Position numbers and translations under genes: made by a program. Shown here in pieces: positions 6,904-15,915 of a DNA stretch of 64,000 nt (positions within the stretch are counted from its first letter, which is position 1; each line of letters begins with the position of its first letter). Below the pieces are notes generated by a model that made no database searches, was not told the origin of the DNA, and worked only from the letters and a program-made list of their open reading frames with translations. Source of the stretch: Senimuribacter intestinalis (lineage in GTDB: Bacteria; Bacillota; Clostridia; Peptostreptococcales; Anaerovoracaceae); assembly GCA_943192975.1 (NCBI GenBank), contig CALPCJ010000013.1, positions 1-64,000 of the forward strand, written 5' to 3'.

Positions 6904-8892
6904 ATGAAAAAAGTAATCATTCTTTATAGAAACTCGAAAGATTCCGTCAACACCCCCGCAAGCGAATTCATCTACGACAATCTGCGTTCAGTATTCAGTG
7001 ATTATGCTGTTTTCGAAAACTGCTTTATGGCAGATTTAAAAGAAAACGAAATCCTTCATGCCGACGCTTTTCTTGCCGTTGATGCAAGAGTCTTTCAGAA
7101 AGCGAAAGAATGCGTTGCAGATTTCAGTAATGTAATCAAGATGGGCAGGAGTATTGAGCAGAGTGTACTAATTACCCTCCAGGATATCCCCGCAGATACA
7201 AATGTACTGGTCGTCAACGACTCTTACAGCACTGCCGTAAATACGGTGAACATGTTTTACGAGCTTGGAATCAGCCATTTAAACTTTGTTCCCTTTGATA
7301 AGGAGCTTGCACATACGACGATTTATGACGATTTGTCCCTTGCTGTTACTCCTTCCGAAAAGCATTTTGTACCGGCACATATTAAGAACATAATCGACAT
7401 TGGCTACCGTAAGGTCAGCTTTGATACCATGTTCAGACTGATGAAACTCCTGGATCTGGATAACAGCGTCGTTAATCGCAACCTGTTCCGATACATGCAG
7501 ACACTGGCAGAACCGGATACTATCTTTAATACAAATTACATTTATGAGTATTTAAAAACGCAGACCCTGAGTTTTGTAACAAATTCCAACAAGTCCTGCA
7601 TATTCCTGACAGACCAGCATATGAACATCATTTACGCAAACGACCCTGTGGATGGCATCTCCCGAAAAGATCACAGCAGTCTGTTAGATGCAGGCCAATT
7701 AGTAGAATTAAAGGATTCTCTCGACAGCGAATCAGGAAACCCTTACACGACAATAAACGGCACAGATTATTATTACGACAAATACCCGATAAAGCTCATC
7801 GACGAAGTCATAGGATATTTTGTTGTTCTGAAAGAAAAAAGTCAATTGCTTCCCGTCAATAAAGTCAACCTGCAAAAAGGATATGTGGCAAAATATCATT
7901 TTCAGGATATCGTCCACATGTCGGAAGAGATTCAAAACTCCATTCAGACTGCAAAGCTAATCTCATTAGCAGAGCACACGGTGCTGATTTATGGTGAAAG
8001 CGGAACAGGCAAGGAAGTCTTTGCGCAGGCCATTCATAACGCCTCAAAGCGAGCAAATGCTCCCTTTGTTGCAGTAAATTGTGCAGCGCTTCCGGAAAAT
8101 CTTTTAGAGAGTGAATTGTTCGGATATGAACCCGGCGCATTCACCGGCGCCATTGCGAAGGGAAAGGCAGGGCTGTTTGAGCAGGCAAACCACGGAACGA
8201 TTTTTCTTGATGAAATCAGCGACATATCACCGAATCTGCAGTCCAAGCTGCTGAGGGTCATTCAGGAAAAGCAGGTCATGAGAATAGGTACAGACCACAT
8301 CATCAACATTGATGTGCGCTTAATTGCAGCGACAAACCGAGATTTAAAGCAGGCAGTCCAGGAGAAGACTTTCCGCAGCGATTTGTTTTACCGTCTCAAT
8401 GTGCTTCCCATTCGGATTCCTCCTCTCCGCAAAAGAATGAAAGACATTATTCCTTTGCTCAAGTACTTTCTCGGCACATCTTATGATAATCTGACCCCAC
8501 AGGAACTTCGGCATCTTACTGCTTATTCATGGCCCGGAAACGTGCGAGAGCTGGAAAACTTCTGCACCTATTATAAGACCCTTTCCTCTTTTCCCGAATA
8601 TCTCTATGAGGAAATCTCTGTGCCGGAGGATTGTCCTTCCACGGCTGAGGTGCAGATAGAAATCCTAAAGCTAATCAGAAAAAATACCAAAATTTCCCAC
8701 GGCATCGGTCGAACGGGTCTGGCGGAGCTTCTGAAAAAGCAGGGACTTTATCTCAGCGACAGAGCGCTGCGCCCTATACTCAATCAGCTTCAGCAGGATG
8801 GTCTTATTGAAATAGGAAAAGGCAGACATGGAATGCGAATTACAAAGAAAGGTTCCTCTCTGCTAACCTCTGATTCCAGCGAAAAGCATTAA
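6904..8892 (+). CDS. Sigma-54-dependent enhancer-binding activator with winged-helix C-terminus
   Basis: Activates RNA polymerase carrying sigma-54. An N-terminal sensor region of about 215 residues (not recognised, partly PrpR-like in style) and a PAS-like segment (ILTDQHMNIIYAND style) precede a complete AAA+ domain: GESGTGKE Walker A near residue 365, the sigma-54-contacting GAFTGA loop near 411, and FLDEIS Walker B near 435. The C-terminus lacks a recognisable Fis helix and instead ends in a region read here as a winged helix (LYLSDRALRPILNQLQQDG, about residues 600-655). Start set at the ATG at 6904, 10 bases after CAGGAG; two earlier ATGs are badly spaced. Sigma-54 promoters ahead of the ABC transporter and the D-aminopeptidase make these its probable targets. 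The ligand is unknown. Confidence 0.9.
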   Translation: MKKVIILYRNSKDSVNTPASEFIYDNLRSVFSDYAVFENCFMADLKENEILHADAFLAVDARVFQKAKECVADFSNVIKMGRSIEQSVLITLQDIPADTNVLVVNDSYSTAVNTVNMFYELGISHLNFVPFDKELAHTTIYDDLSLAVTPSEKHFVPAHIKNIIDIGYRKVSFDTMFRLMKLLDLDNSVVNRNLFRYMQTLAEPDTIFNTNYIYEYLKTQTLSFVTNSNKSCIFLTDQHMNIIYANDPVDGISRKDHSSLLDAGQLVELKDSLDSESGNPYTTINGTDYYYDKYPIKLIDEVIGYFVVLKEKSQLLPVNKVNLQKGYVAKYHFQDIVHMSEEIQNSIQTAKLISLAEHTVLIYGESGTGKEVFAQAIHNASKRANAPFVAVNCAALPENLLESELFGYEPGAFTGAIAKGKAGLFEQANHGTIFLDEISDISPNLQSKLLRVIQEKQVMRIGTDHIINIDVRLIAATNRDLKQAVQEKTFRSDLFYRLNVLPIRIPPLRKRMKDIIPLLKYFLGTSYDNLTPQELRHLTAYSWPGNVRELENFCTYYKTLSSFPEYLYEEISVPEDCPSTAEVQIEILKLIRKNTKISHGIGRTGLAELLKKQGLYLSDRALRPILNQLQQDGLIEIGKGRHGMRITKKGSSLLTSDSSEKH

Positions 8893-8907
8893 TCCGCTTT
8901 TTTGATT

Positions 8908-8945
8908 CAACAAAGGAGACAGCCTGTAAGCCGTCTCCTTTGTTG
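8908..8945. terminator. Bidirectional terminator between activator and ABC operon
   Basis: A perfect 13-base inverted repeat, CAACAAAGGAGAC (8908-8920) and GTCTCCTTTGTTG (8933-8945), with a 12-base loop. It lies between convergent genes (stops at 8892 and 8954). T-tracts are short on both sides, with a better T-run on the minus strand. Confidence 0.75.
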
Positions 8946-8953
8946 ATTTGCTA

Positions 8954-9940
8954 TTACAGCATGTGATAGCAGGCAACCTGATGGTTGTTTCCGATATCTG
9001 TAAGAGGAGGCATCGCCTGCGCACATTCTGCAGTTGCATAGCGGCAACGGGTTCTAAACGGGCACCCGCTCGGAGGATTCATAGGTGAGGGAACATCGCC
9101 CTCTAAAATAATTCGCTTGCTGTCCGCTGACTTTTTCGGATCTGCCACAGGCGCCGCAGACATAAGGGACTGGGTATATGGGTGTCTCTTGTTCTCGAAC
9201 AGTTCTGCAACATCTGCCACTTCTACCAAATGTCCCAAATACATCACGCCTACCCTGTGGGAAATATGTCGAACCATAGAAAGGTCATGGGAGATGAACA
9301 AATAGGTCAACCCCATTTCTTCCTGAAAGTCCTCTAATATATTGACAACCTGTGCCTGAATGGATACGTCCAGCGCCGAAATCGGTTCGTCACAGACAAT
9401 AAACCGAGGCTTTAAAGCCAGCGCTCTGGCAATACCGATACGCTGCCGCTGTCCGCCAGAAAATTCATGAGGATATCTGTTGATATGGTCATCTTTCAAT
9501 CCGACCATATGCACTAGTTCCCTAACCCTTTCATCTCGCTCCTTCTTGGAAGCAACTAATTTCTGAACCAGCAGCGGCGCACCGATAATTTCATTGACTG
9601 TCTGCCTCGGATCTAACGATGCATAAGGGTCCTGAAAAATCATCTGCATATCCTTCCGATACGGTGAAAATTCCTTTTCCGATAAATCGGTAATATCCTG
9701 CCCATCAAAGAAAATTTTTCCGCCGGTAGGCTTGTATAACTTCAATATTGTTCTGCCCACGGTAGTCTTTCCGCAGCCAGATTCTCCTACCAATCCAAAG
9801 GTAGTTCCGGCAGGAATAGACAGGGTCACATCATCTACCGCTTTCAATGTCTGCTTGCTTTTCTTTCCGAAACCCTTTCCAGCCACTGAAAAATGCATTT
9901 TCAATCCCTGTACTTCAACTAAAGGCTTATTCTCGTTCAC
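8954..9940 (-). CDS. Dipeptide/oligopeptide ABC transporter ATPase (DppF/OppF-like)
   Basis: Second ATPase of the peptide importer. Visible: Walker A GESGCGKT, Q-loop region MIFQDPYASLDP, signature SGGQRQRIGIARAL, Walker B FIVCDEPISALD, H-loop ISHDLS, and the C-terminal oligopeptide-ATPase extension with three cysteines (SGCPFRTRCRYATAEC) that binds an iron-sulfur cluster in some homologues. GTG start with GGAGG upstream; it overlaps the preceding ATPase gene by 14 bases, so translation is coupled. Last gene of a five-gene operon read from the sigma-54 promoter near 14730. Substrate is probably di- or oligopeptides, given the adjacent peptidases. Confidence 0.92.
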   Translation of the reverse strand: MNENKPLVEVQGLKMHFSVAGKGFGKKSKQTLKAVDDVTLSIPAGTTFGLVGESGCGKTTVGRTILKLYKPTGGKIFFDGQDITDLSEKEFSPYRKDMQMIFQDPYASLDPRQTVNEIIGAPLLVQKLVASKKERDERVRELVHMVGLKDDHINRYPHEFSGGQRQRIGIARALALKPRFIVCDEPISALDVSIQAQVVNILEDFQEEMGLTYLFISHDLSMVRHISHRVGVMYLGHLVEVADVAELFENKRHPYTQSLMSAAPVADPKKSADSKRIILEGDVPSPMNPPSGCPFRTRCRYATAECAQAMPPLTDIGNNHQVACYHML

Positions 9941-10964
9941 TTGCGTCCTCCTTCTCCATGGTTTTTCCTCGATTTGCCTGCGGATGAAGGAGCCAGCAGG
10001 CTACGCGATGACCTTCTGCTACTGTCGTCAATTCTGCCGGCGCCATATTGCAGATTTTCATCGCATTTTCACAGCGTGCTGCAAAAGGACAGCCTTTCGG
10101 CGGATTCATTAAGTCCGGAGGACTTCCCGGAATCGGTTTCAGCTTCTGCTTTTCATAGGTGCCGCTTCCCATCGTATCACTATGGGGTACTGACTCCAAA
10201 AGCCCCATTGTATACGGGTGCTTTGTTTCATAGAAAATCTGATCCAAAGAACCTTCTTCCATAATTAGCCCACCATACATAACCACTACGCGAGTGCAGA
10301 CCTGGGCAATTACACCCAAATCATGGGTGATTAAAATAACAGATGTCGAAAACTTTTCCTTCAACTCCTGCATCAACTCCATAATCTGCGCCTGTATGGT
10401 CACATCAAGGGCTGTAGTCGGCTCGTCAGCAATCAGTATTTTCGGATCACAGCACATCGCCACAGCAATCATCACCCTTTGGCGCATACCCCCTGACATT
10501 TCATGAGGATACTGTTTCATTCGTTTTTCCGGCTCATTGATGCCAACCAGCCGCAGCATTTCGATGGCTTTTTCCTTGGCCTGTGCCTTGGACAGTTTTT
10601 TATGTACTCTCAAGGGCTCCATCAACTGATTGCCCACTGTATACAGCGGATTCAAAGAAGTCATAGGATCCTGAAATATCATACCAATCTCGTTTCCCCG
10701 AATCCGTTTCATTTCCTTTTTACTTTGCGAAAGAATATCTCTGCCGTCAAATTCCAGCGCATCCGCACGTACTGCCGCATTGTCCGCCAGAAGACGCATG
10801 ATAGACATCATAGTCACACTCTTTCCGCATCCTGACTCTCCTACAATGCCGAGAAATTCGCCAGAATCCACATAAATATCTATACCGCGAACCGCCTGCA
10901 CAATTCCGCCGCCGGTCGCAAAGTTGGTTCGCAAATTTTTTACTTCTAAAAGATGTTCTGACAT
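9927..10964 (-). CDS. Dipeptide/oligopeptide ABC transporter ATPase (DppD/OppD-like)
   Basis: First ATPase of the importer, 345 residues. Walker A GESGCGKS, signature SGGMRQRVMIAVAM, Walker B LIADEPTTALD and H-loop ITHDLG are intact, and the C-terminal segment KGCPFAARCENAMKIC carries the cysteine group typical of Opp/Dpp ATPases. It lies 11 bases downstream of the second permease gene and overlaps the DppF-like gene. Works as a heterodimer with that protein on the cytoplasmic face of the two permeases. Confidence 0.92.
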   Translation of the reverse strand: MSEHLLEVKNLRTNFATGGGIVQAVRGIDIYVDSGEFLGIVGESGCGKSVTMMSIMRLLADNAAVRADALEFDGRDILSQSKKEMKRIRGNEIGMIFQDPMTSLNPLYTVGNQLMEPLRVHKKLSKAQAKEKAIEMLRLVGINEPEKRMKQYPHEMSGGMRQRVMIAVAMCCDPKILIADEPTTALDVTIQAQIMELMQELKEKFSTSVILITHDLGVIAQVCTRVVVMYGGLIMEEGSLDQIFYETKHPYTMGLLESVPHSDTMGSGTYEKQKLKPIPGSPPDLMNPPKGCPFAARCENAMKICNMAPAELTTVAEGHRVACWLLHPQANRGKTMEKEDASERE

Positions 10965-10975
10965 AATTTCTACCT

Positions 10976-11959
10976 CTATTTCTTTAAACGCGGGTCAAGT
11001 GCATCGCGTAATCCGTCCCCAATAAAGTTCAGTGCAAACATGGTTAAGCTGATTGCCAAAGCCGGGAACAGCATCAAATACGGATACATACCCATTGTTG
11101 CCATACCGTCGTTTGCCAGTGTTCCCCAGCTTGCTACCGGTACAGCAATACCAATACCGATAAAGCTTAGGAACGCCTCTTCAAAGATTGCGGAAGGAAT
11201 AAGCAGCATAACCGTAACAATAATCGGGCCCATACTGTTAGGCACCAGATGCCGCAGTAAAATCTGCACCTTGCTCTCGCCTACTACCTTAGCTGCCGTA
11301 GCAAAATCCTGGTTCTTTACCGATAAAATCTGACCTCTTGTCTGCCGCGCCGGGCTAAGCCAATAGGTCAAGCAGATTGCAATCAGAATACTGGACATTT
11401 TCGGGCCCATAAACATAATCAGCAAAATACTGTATAGCAGCGATGGAACTGCCGAAAATACGTCTACAAAACGCATCATCAGCATATCGACTTTGCCGCC
11501 AAAGAAACCTGATATTCCGCCGAAAAGCACACCGACCACCAGGCTGACCAAGGCTGTTACAATACCAATCGTCAAACTGATTCTTGCACCATAGGCAACA
11601 CGCACCAGCAGGTCGCGTCCAAACATATCTGTACCGAGTGGGTGTTCAGCACACGGCGACTGATAAATTGCGTTGTAATCCTGCCCATCATAGGTATATG
11701 GACTTAGTATAGGCACGAAAATCGCTACCAGTATCATAAAGATAATAAAAATAATTCCTACAACCGCCAGTTTATCTGCTTTCATCTTCATATAAGCATT
11801 CTGCCAGTAGGAGATGCTGGGCCGGTTGATTACATCAGTCAGCTTATCCTCCTCTGGAAGCGGTTCAAATAATTCCGCCGGAATATCTGTATCTGCCATG
11901 GTATACGGCGGTACAGGAACTTCCGGAAACATATTTTTCTTCTTTCTCATCTTTCCCAC
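10976..11959 (-). CDS. Peptide ABC transporter permease (DppC/OppC-like)
   Basis: 327-residue inner-membrane subunit with an N-terminal cytoplasmic extension of about 60 residues (common in OppC), a first membrane helix (LAVVGIIFIIFMILVAIFVP) and further helices. The inner-membrane component loop that docks the ATPase is visible around EAFLSFIGIGI and SWGTLANDG. LGTDMFGRDLLVR is a typical DppC/OppC periplasmic motif. The start is 1 base after the stop of the DppB-like gene, indicating co-translation. Confidence 0.92.
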   Translation of the reverse strand: MGKMRKKKNMFPEVPVPPYTMADTDIPAELFEPLPEEDKLTDVINRPSISYWQNAYMKMKADKLAVVGIIFIIFMILVAIFVPILSPYTYDGQDYNAIYQSPCAEHPLGTDMFGRDLLVRVAYGARISLTIGIVTALVSLVVGVLFGGISGFFGGKVDMLMMRFVDVFSAVPSLLYSILLIMFMGPKMSSILIAICLTYWLSPARQTRGQILSVKNQDFATAAKVVGESKVQILLRHLVPNSMGPIIVTVMLLIPSAIFEEAFLSFIGIGIAVPVASWGTLANDGMATMGMYPYLMLFPALAISLTMFALNFIGDGLRDALDPRLKK

Positions 11960-11960
11960 C

Positions 11961-12887
11961 TCACGAATCCAATCTTACGCGCGGATCGATGAGTGCATAA
12001 GCAATATCCACAATCAGCGTACAGATCATAATAAACAGACCATAGAAAATCGTTACACCCATAATCATGGTATAATCGCGGTCGCTGACAGAATTAACGA
12101 AATACCTGCCAATGCCGGGAACCATAAAGATTCGCTCAATGGCAAAGCTTCCTGTCATCAGTCCTGCCACCAGTGGTCCCAAGTAGGTAACTACTGGCAC
12201 GATAGCATTACGCATAGCATGCTTACCTATCACTGTAAACTCAGACAACCCCTTCGATCTGGCAGTCCGAATGTAATCCTGCTGCACCACCTCCATAAGA
12301 GTCGAACGGGTCAGTCTGGTGATGTTCGCCACAGGTGCAAGGCAAAGACAGGCTACAGGCAAAATGAAATGCTTCAGCTCGCCCCAGCCGTGCGTAGGCA
12401 AAATTGCCCATTCCATACAAAAAGCATACATCAGCAGCATGGCGATAACAAAGGTTGGAATGGATATCCCCACCGTGGCAAGGGTCATGGACAGCATATC
12501 CGCCACGCCTCCCCGCTTCAGTGCGGCAATTACTCCAAGGGGAATACCGATTAGAAGCGCTACAATGATGGCAACAAAACCAATCTGAGCGGAAACCGGA
12601 AAGCTGTCGGCAATCAGTTCATTTACGCTATAATTCAGCTTTTTCATGGACAAACCCATATCTCCATGAAAAAGATCCTTTACATAGTTAAAAAACTGCT
12701 CATGTACTGGAAGATCCAGTCCATACCTGGCCCTGATTACTTCCAAAACCTCCGGATTCAGGTTTTTCTGTTCGCCTGCACTGAAGGGTCCTCCCGGAAT
12801 GGTGTGCATCAGGAAGAAGGTAATCGTAATCAATAAGAACATTGATACGATTGCAATCAATACACGCTTGACAACATATTTAAACAT
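11961..12887 (-). CDS. Peptide ABC transporter permease (DppB/OppB-like)
   Basis: 308-residue permease with the classic DppB/OppB N-terminus (MFKYVVKRVLIAIVSMFLLI), the ITFFLMHTIPGGPF motif, and the late VPGIGRYFVNSVSDRDY segment near the coupling loop. About six membrane helices. It is separated from the substrate-binding protein gene by 84 bases that hold a strong hairpin, which probably lowers expression of permease and ATPase genes relative to the binding protein. Confidence 0.92.
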   Translation of the reverse strand: MFKYVVKRVLIAIVSMFLLITITFFLMHTIPGGPFSAGEQKNLNPEVLEVIRARYGLDLPVHEQFFNYVKDLFHGDMGLSMKKLNYSVNELIADSFPVSAQIGFVAIIVALLIGIPLGVIAALKRGGVADMLSMTLATVGISIPTFVIAMLLMYAFCMEWAILPTHGWGELKHFILPVACLCLAPVANITRLTRSTLMEVVQQDYIRTARSKGLSEFTVIGKHAMRNAIVPVVTYLGPLVAGLMTGSFAIERIFMVPGIGRYFVNSVSDRDYTMIMGVTIFYGLFIMICTLIVDIAYALIDPRVRLDS

Positions 12888-12922
12888 AGACTTATCCTCT
12901 CTGTTTCAATTCCTTTTTTGAA

Positions 12923-12953
12923 GCAGGTGTTCCAGTTAAATTGGAACACCTGC
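12923..12953 (-). promoter_or_regulatory. Intercistronic hairpin between binding-protein and permease genes
   Basis: Perfect 12-base arms GCAGGTGTTCCA (12923-12934) and TGGAACACCTGC (12942-12953) with a 7-base loop and no T-tract on the minus strand. Such hairpins usually protect the binding-protein mRNA end or partly attenuate transcription, giving excess binding protein. Confidence 0.75.
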
Positions 12954-12971
12954 CGCAGTTTCTATGCTTTC

Positions 12972-14591
12972 TTATTCTGCAATATCTGCATACTGGAAGA
13001 ATACGTGACCGATGTAGTTCTTCACTACGCCTTTCACTCTTGGATTTACCAGCATTGTATCTGTATAGAAGGTTACTGGAATAATCGGTGTTTCTTCAAT
13101 CAGAATCTTTTCTGCATCAAGGAATGTCTTCATTCTAGTTTCATAATCGGTCTCTTTATAAGTCTTCTGCATCAGCGCATTGTATTTCAGCGCTTTCTCA
13201 TCATGCCAACGAGCATCTTTCAGACTGCCGTCCGGGTTTACTTCACGACGTTCTTCCCACAAGAACAGGTTTGTGCTTGGGTCGTCATAGTCACCGGTCC
13301 AACCGTCATCGGCGATATCCCAGTCCTCAGTCTCAAATACGTCCCAGTAAGTGGACGGCTCATAGGAAACGATTTCAATCTTGAAGCCTGCTGCCTGCCA
13401 CATGGACTGCATTGCCTGCGCACGGTTCATTGCTTCCTCATTATTCTGACAAACATATTTATATGTCGGAAGTCCCTCGCCGTTTGGATATCCTGCTTCC
13501 TCAAGGAGCTTCTTAGCACGTTCTAAATCAAAGCTTACTAAATCGCCCGCTTTGTCACGATACTGTTCATCTCCCCAGTGAATACCATAAGGGACTAAAC
13601 CGGTAGCAGGGTAGCTTACCTGACCCAGAATTGAAAGCAGGGTTTCTCTATCAAGAGCAAGAGACAACGCCTGGCGCACACGATTATCTGTAATATGTCC
13701 CGTATGAGTGGTCAGATAGTTTACACCGATACGGCTTTCGTTTACAAATTCGTCACTGTCTTTATATTTAGACACCGCTTCCGCATTAAGGTTATCTGAT
13801 ACATCGATATCCCCATTCTGGAAGGAAGCCAATTCTACAGATGGTTCGTCCAGGAATACGAATTCTACCTGATCAATGGCAACATTATCTGTATCATAAT
13901 AGTACGGATTCTTTTCCAGCACCACATTTACCTGGTCTTTAAGGCTGGTCATTCTGAACGGACCGTTTCCAACGTAAGTTTCCGCAGTTTTATTCCAGTT
14001 CGGATTTTCATTTACAATGTGCATCGGCAGTGCTACATAAGTACATGCGATATCCAGGAAATAAGTACAAGGGCTTTCCAGTGTAATCTCCAGTGTGCGA
14101 TCGTCAAGGGCCTTATAGCCGACCTCTTCCCAATCACATTTTCCGGCGATGTAGTCGCCCATATTCTTTACATACTCTTCCAAAGTCGTCTGTTGTGCAG
14201 CTGTCTCCGGTGCGCAGTAGTATTTCATCGTTTCTTCCCAGTCATGGGCAGTCATATCTGTGCCGTCAGAGAACTTTGCACCATCTCTGATATGGAAGGT
14301 CCATACCAATCCGTCATCACTGGTTTCATATTTGTCTGCCCATCCCATCTCAGATGTGCCGTCTTTAGAAATTCGTGTAAGTCCTGTATAAATGTTGTAT
14401 TTCAGGACGCTGTATTTCGCATAGCGGCTTCCTTCAACATACTCCATTGATTCCGGCTGTCCGCCGTTAGCGTAAACGATTTTCTTCATTCCGTCTGCGC
14501 CTTTATCACCTTTATCTTCTCCTCCGCATCCTGCAAGGCAGGTCAACACCATCGCTATACAAAGCGCGGTCGCCAATAACTTCTTTTTCAT
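12972..14591 (-). CDS. Peptide-binding lipoprotein of ABC transporter (DppA/OppA family)
   Basis: 539-residue family-5 extracellular solute-binding protein. It has a lipoprotein signal ending in LAGC, so Cys22 would be lipidated after cleavage. The family pattern WTFHIRDGAKFSDGTDMTAHD near residue 95 and the later NRVRQALSLALDRETLL are clear. It captures peptides at the membrane surface for the two permeases. SD GGAGGAAAAA precedes the ATG. First gene of the operon, with a near-consensus sigma-54 promoter about 140 bases upstream. Binding specificity cannot be read; the M55 D-aminopeptidase upstream makes D-residue-containing or wall-derived peptides a reasonable guess. Confidence 0.92.
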   Translation of the reverse strand: MKKKLLATALCIAMVLTCLAGCGGEDKGDKGADGMKKIVYANGGQPESMEYVEGSRYAKYSVLKYNIYTGLTRISKDGTSEMGWADKYETSDDGLVWTFHIRDGAKFSDGTDMTAHDWEETMKYYCAPETAAQQTTLEEYVKNMGDYIAGKCDWEEVGYKALDDRTLEITLESPCTYFLDIACTYVALPMHIVNENPNWNKTAETYVGNGPFRMTSLKDQVNVVLEKNPYYYDTDNVAIDQVEFVFLDEPSVELASFQNGDIDVSDNLNAEAVSKYKDSDEFVNESRIGVNYLTTHTGHITDNRVRQALSLALDRETLLSILGQVSYPATGLVPYGIHWGDEQYRDKAGDLVSFDLERAKKLLEEAGYPNGEGLPTYKYVCQNNEEAMNRAQAMQSMWQAAGFKIEIVSYEPSTYWDVFETEDWDIADDGWTGDYDDPSTNLFLWEERREVNPDGSLKDARWHDEKALKYNALMQKTYKETDYETRMKTFLDAEKILIEETPIIPVTFYTDTMLVNPRVKGVVKNYIGHVFFQYADIAE

Positions 14592-14724
14592 TTTTTCCTC
14601 CTTTCACGTCCGCCAAACCTTTAGAACCTTTCTCCCGCTCGGCAAGACAGGGGGGAACAAGAATTTCTGTTCCCATACTTTTTGCTGGTCTGCGACACAG
14701 CATTTGCATTATATTCTGTCAAAT

Positions 14725-14740
14725 TGCAATATTCATGCCA
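14725..14740 (-). promoter_or_regulatory. Sigma-54 promoter of the peptide ABC operon
   Basis: On the minus strand TGGCAT, 5 bases, TTGCA: the -24 GG and -12 GC have the obligatory spacing and nearly match the TGGCAC-N5-TTGCA consensus. Start of transcription would be near 14713. The activator gene lies at the far end of the same operon. Confidence 0.8.
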
Positions 14741-14828
14741 TTTACCATCTTCACTACAATAATGTGTAAAAATGCGTAAATTCATCAACGACTCCTTCGC
14801 CTGCCCTCTTATGTGTTTCGCTAAAAAT

Positions 14829-14851
14829 AGGTTCTATTATTCTATGAACCT
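14829..14851. promoter_or_regulatory. Inverted repeat, possible activator-binding site
   Basis: AGGTTC (14829-14834) and GAACCT (14846-14851) form 6-base arms separated by 11 bases, centred about 107 bases upstream of the sigma-54 promoter. Distance and symmetry suit an enhancer site for the adjacent activator; no second copy was seen near the D-aminopeptidase promoter. Confidence 0.4.
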
Positions 14852-14886
14852 TTTTGTCCTCATTTATTTACCTTGATTTTCTTATA

Positions 14887-14918
14887 CAAAAAACCAGCCG
14901 AATTACGCCTTCGGCTGG
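14887..14918 (-). terminator. Intrinsic terminator after M55 D-aminopeptidase
   Basis: Arms CCAGCCGAA (14894-14902) and TTCGGCTGG (14910-14918), followed on the minus strand by TTTTTTG. It lies about 55 bases past the stop and separates this gene from the ABC operon promoter. Confidence 0.88.
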
Positions 14919-14973
14919 ATAAATTTTAGTTTTTAATTCTTTACTTAGAAAACCCTGTTCAAGCTACAGTGCG

Positions 14974-15771
14974 TTAGCCGATAAAATACCGGCATCTTGC
15001 CAGTTCCATCGGGCTATCTGCCGTATAGGAGACAGTATAGTCATTTAGCTTCTCAACGCCCGGAAACCAAGTTGCGGACATAGCTTTCTGAAACTCCTTA
15101 TAGCATAGTGTCATCGTATAGGACTTTGAAAGCGGCTTGGACTTCGGTAAAGGCTTTGACAGTACTTCAGTCACAGCCCGCTCAATCTCTGCTACCACCT
15201 TATCAGGGTGTATATTCCATGTTGCATTGCCCATTCCTTTTTTGGTCGGAACGGTGACAATACCCGGATATTCTGCCTCCGCTTCGCTGCAAATCCCCGC
15301 GTCACCGGACAGCAGCAGTGACGGAACGCCAAACTGGTCAGCAACCCCTGAATTGATCGTGAATTCAGACGCATATTTATCGTTGATTTTAAACCAGTTG
15401 TAGATGTAATCCTCACAGGTATGCTTCAGCGGACTCGTGTTGGTCCACGCCCCGGAATGATAGCCGATGTAAATGACGCCCGCAAAGGTTTCATCTATGC
15501 CTCCAAGCATAGATAAAGGTGTGCACGTCCAGCCTGAAATCAGCTCAGCCTCCTCCGGCAGCAATTCATGGGCGATATTCATCGCATCTTCATGTCCGTC
15601 TTTGACAACCGCACCATAGCCGCAGTTTAGCGCAGCCCTGCATGCAGCGGCCGTTTCCTTCGCCATTTGCCTGCAAGCTTCCTCGTAACCCTTGCCACCG
15701 TATCTGGTTGCTTCCCAACTGGTGATTCCGCTCACGCCTTCGATGTCCGCACTAATAAAAATTTTCTTCAT
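14974..15771 (-). CDS. dppA: D-aminopeptidase, M55 family (DppA)
   Basis: Zinc-dependent aminopeptidase that in Bacillus DppA cleaves D-Ala-D-Ala and related D-peptides. The 265-residue protein starts with KIFISADIEGVSGI (metal-binding Asp and Glu), followed by VVKDGHEDAMNI and YIGYHSGA with the conserved His residues, and ends YTVSYTADSPMELARC, the usual family finish. Transcribed from its own sigma-54 promoter 45 bases upstream and ended by a terminator, so it forms a single-gene unit beside the peptide ABC operon, echoing the Bacillus dpp cluster where DppA is encoded with the transporter. Likely role: recycling of D-residue or wall-derived dipeptides as nutrients. Confidence 0.92.
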   Translation of the reverse strand: MKKIFISADIEGVSGITSWEATRYGGKGYEEACRQMAKETAAACRAALNCGYGAVVKDGHEDAMNIAHELLPEEAELISGWTCTPLSMLGGIDETFAGVIYIGYHSGAWTNTSPLKHTCEDYIYNWFKINDKYASEFTINSGVADQFGVPSLLLSGDAGICSEAEAEYPGIVTVPTKKGMGNATWNIHPDKVVAEIERAVTEVLSKPLPKSKPLSKSYTMTLCYKEFQKAMSATWFPGVEKLNDYTVSYTADSPMELARCRYFIG

Positions 15772-15815
15772 TTATGGACTCCTTTCAGAAGTATTCTTCT
15801 CATGTAAATACACCA

Positions 15816-15831
15816 TGCAAGTTATATGCCA
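15816..15831 (-). promoter_or_regulatory. Sigma-54 promoter of the D-aminopeptidase gene
   Basis: Minus strand TGGCAT, 5 bases (ATAAC), TTGCA: the same two hexamer/pentamer elements as at 14725-14740, with a different spacer. The -12 element lies 44 bases before the ATG. Finding identical elements at both neighbouring units supports joint control by the activator at 6904-8892. Confidence 0.8.
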
Positions 15832-15915
15832 TCAAATTCTCCCGAAAGCGATTACGACTCCATCTATTGAAAAAGCATTACGGACAATCCCTGTTAATTG
15901 TTCTGCGTCCTGTTA

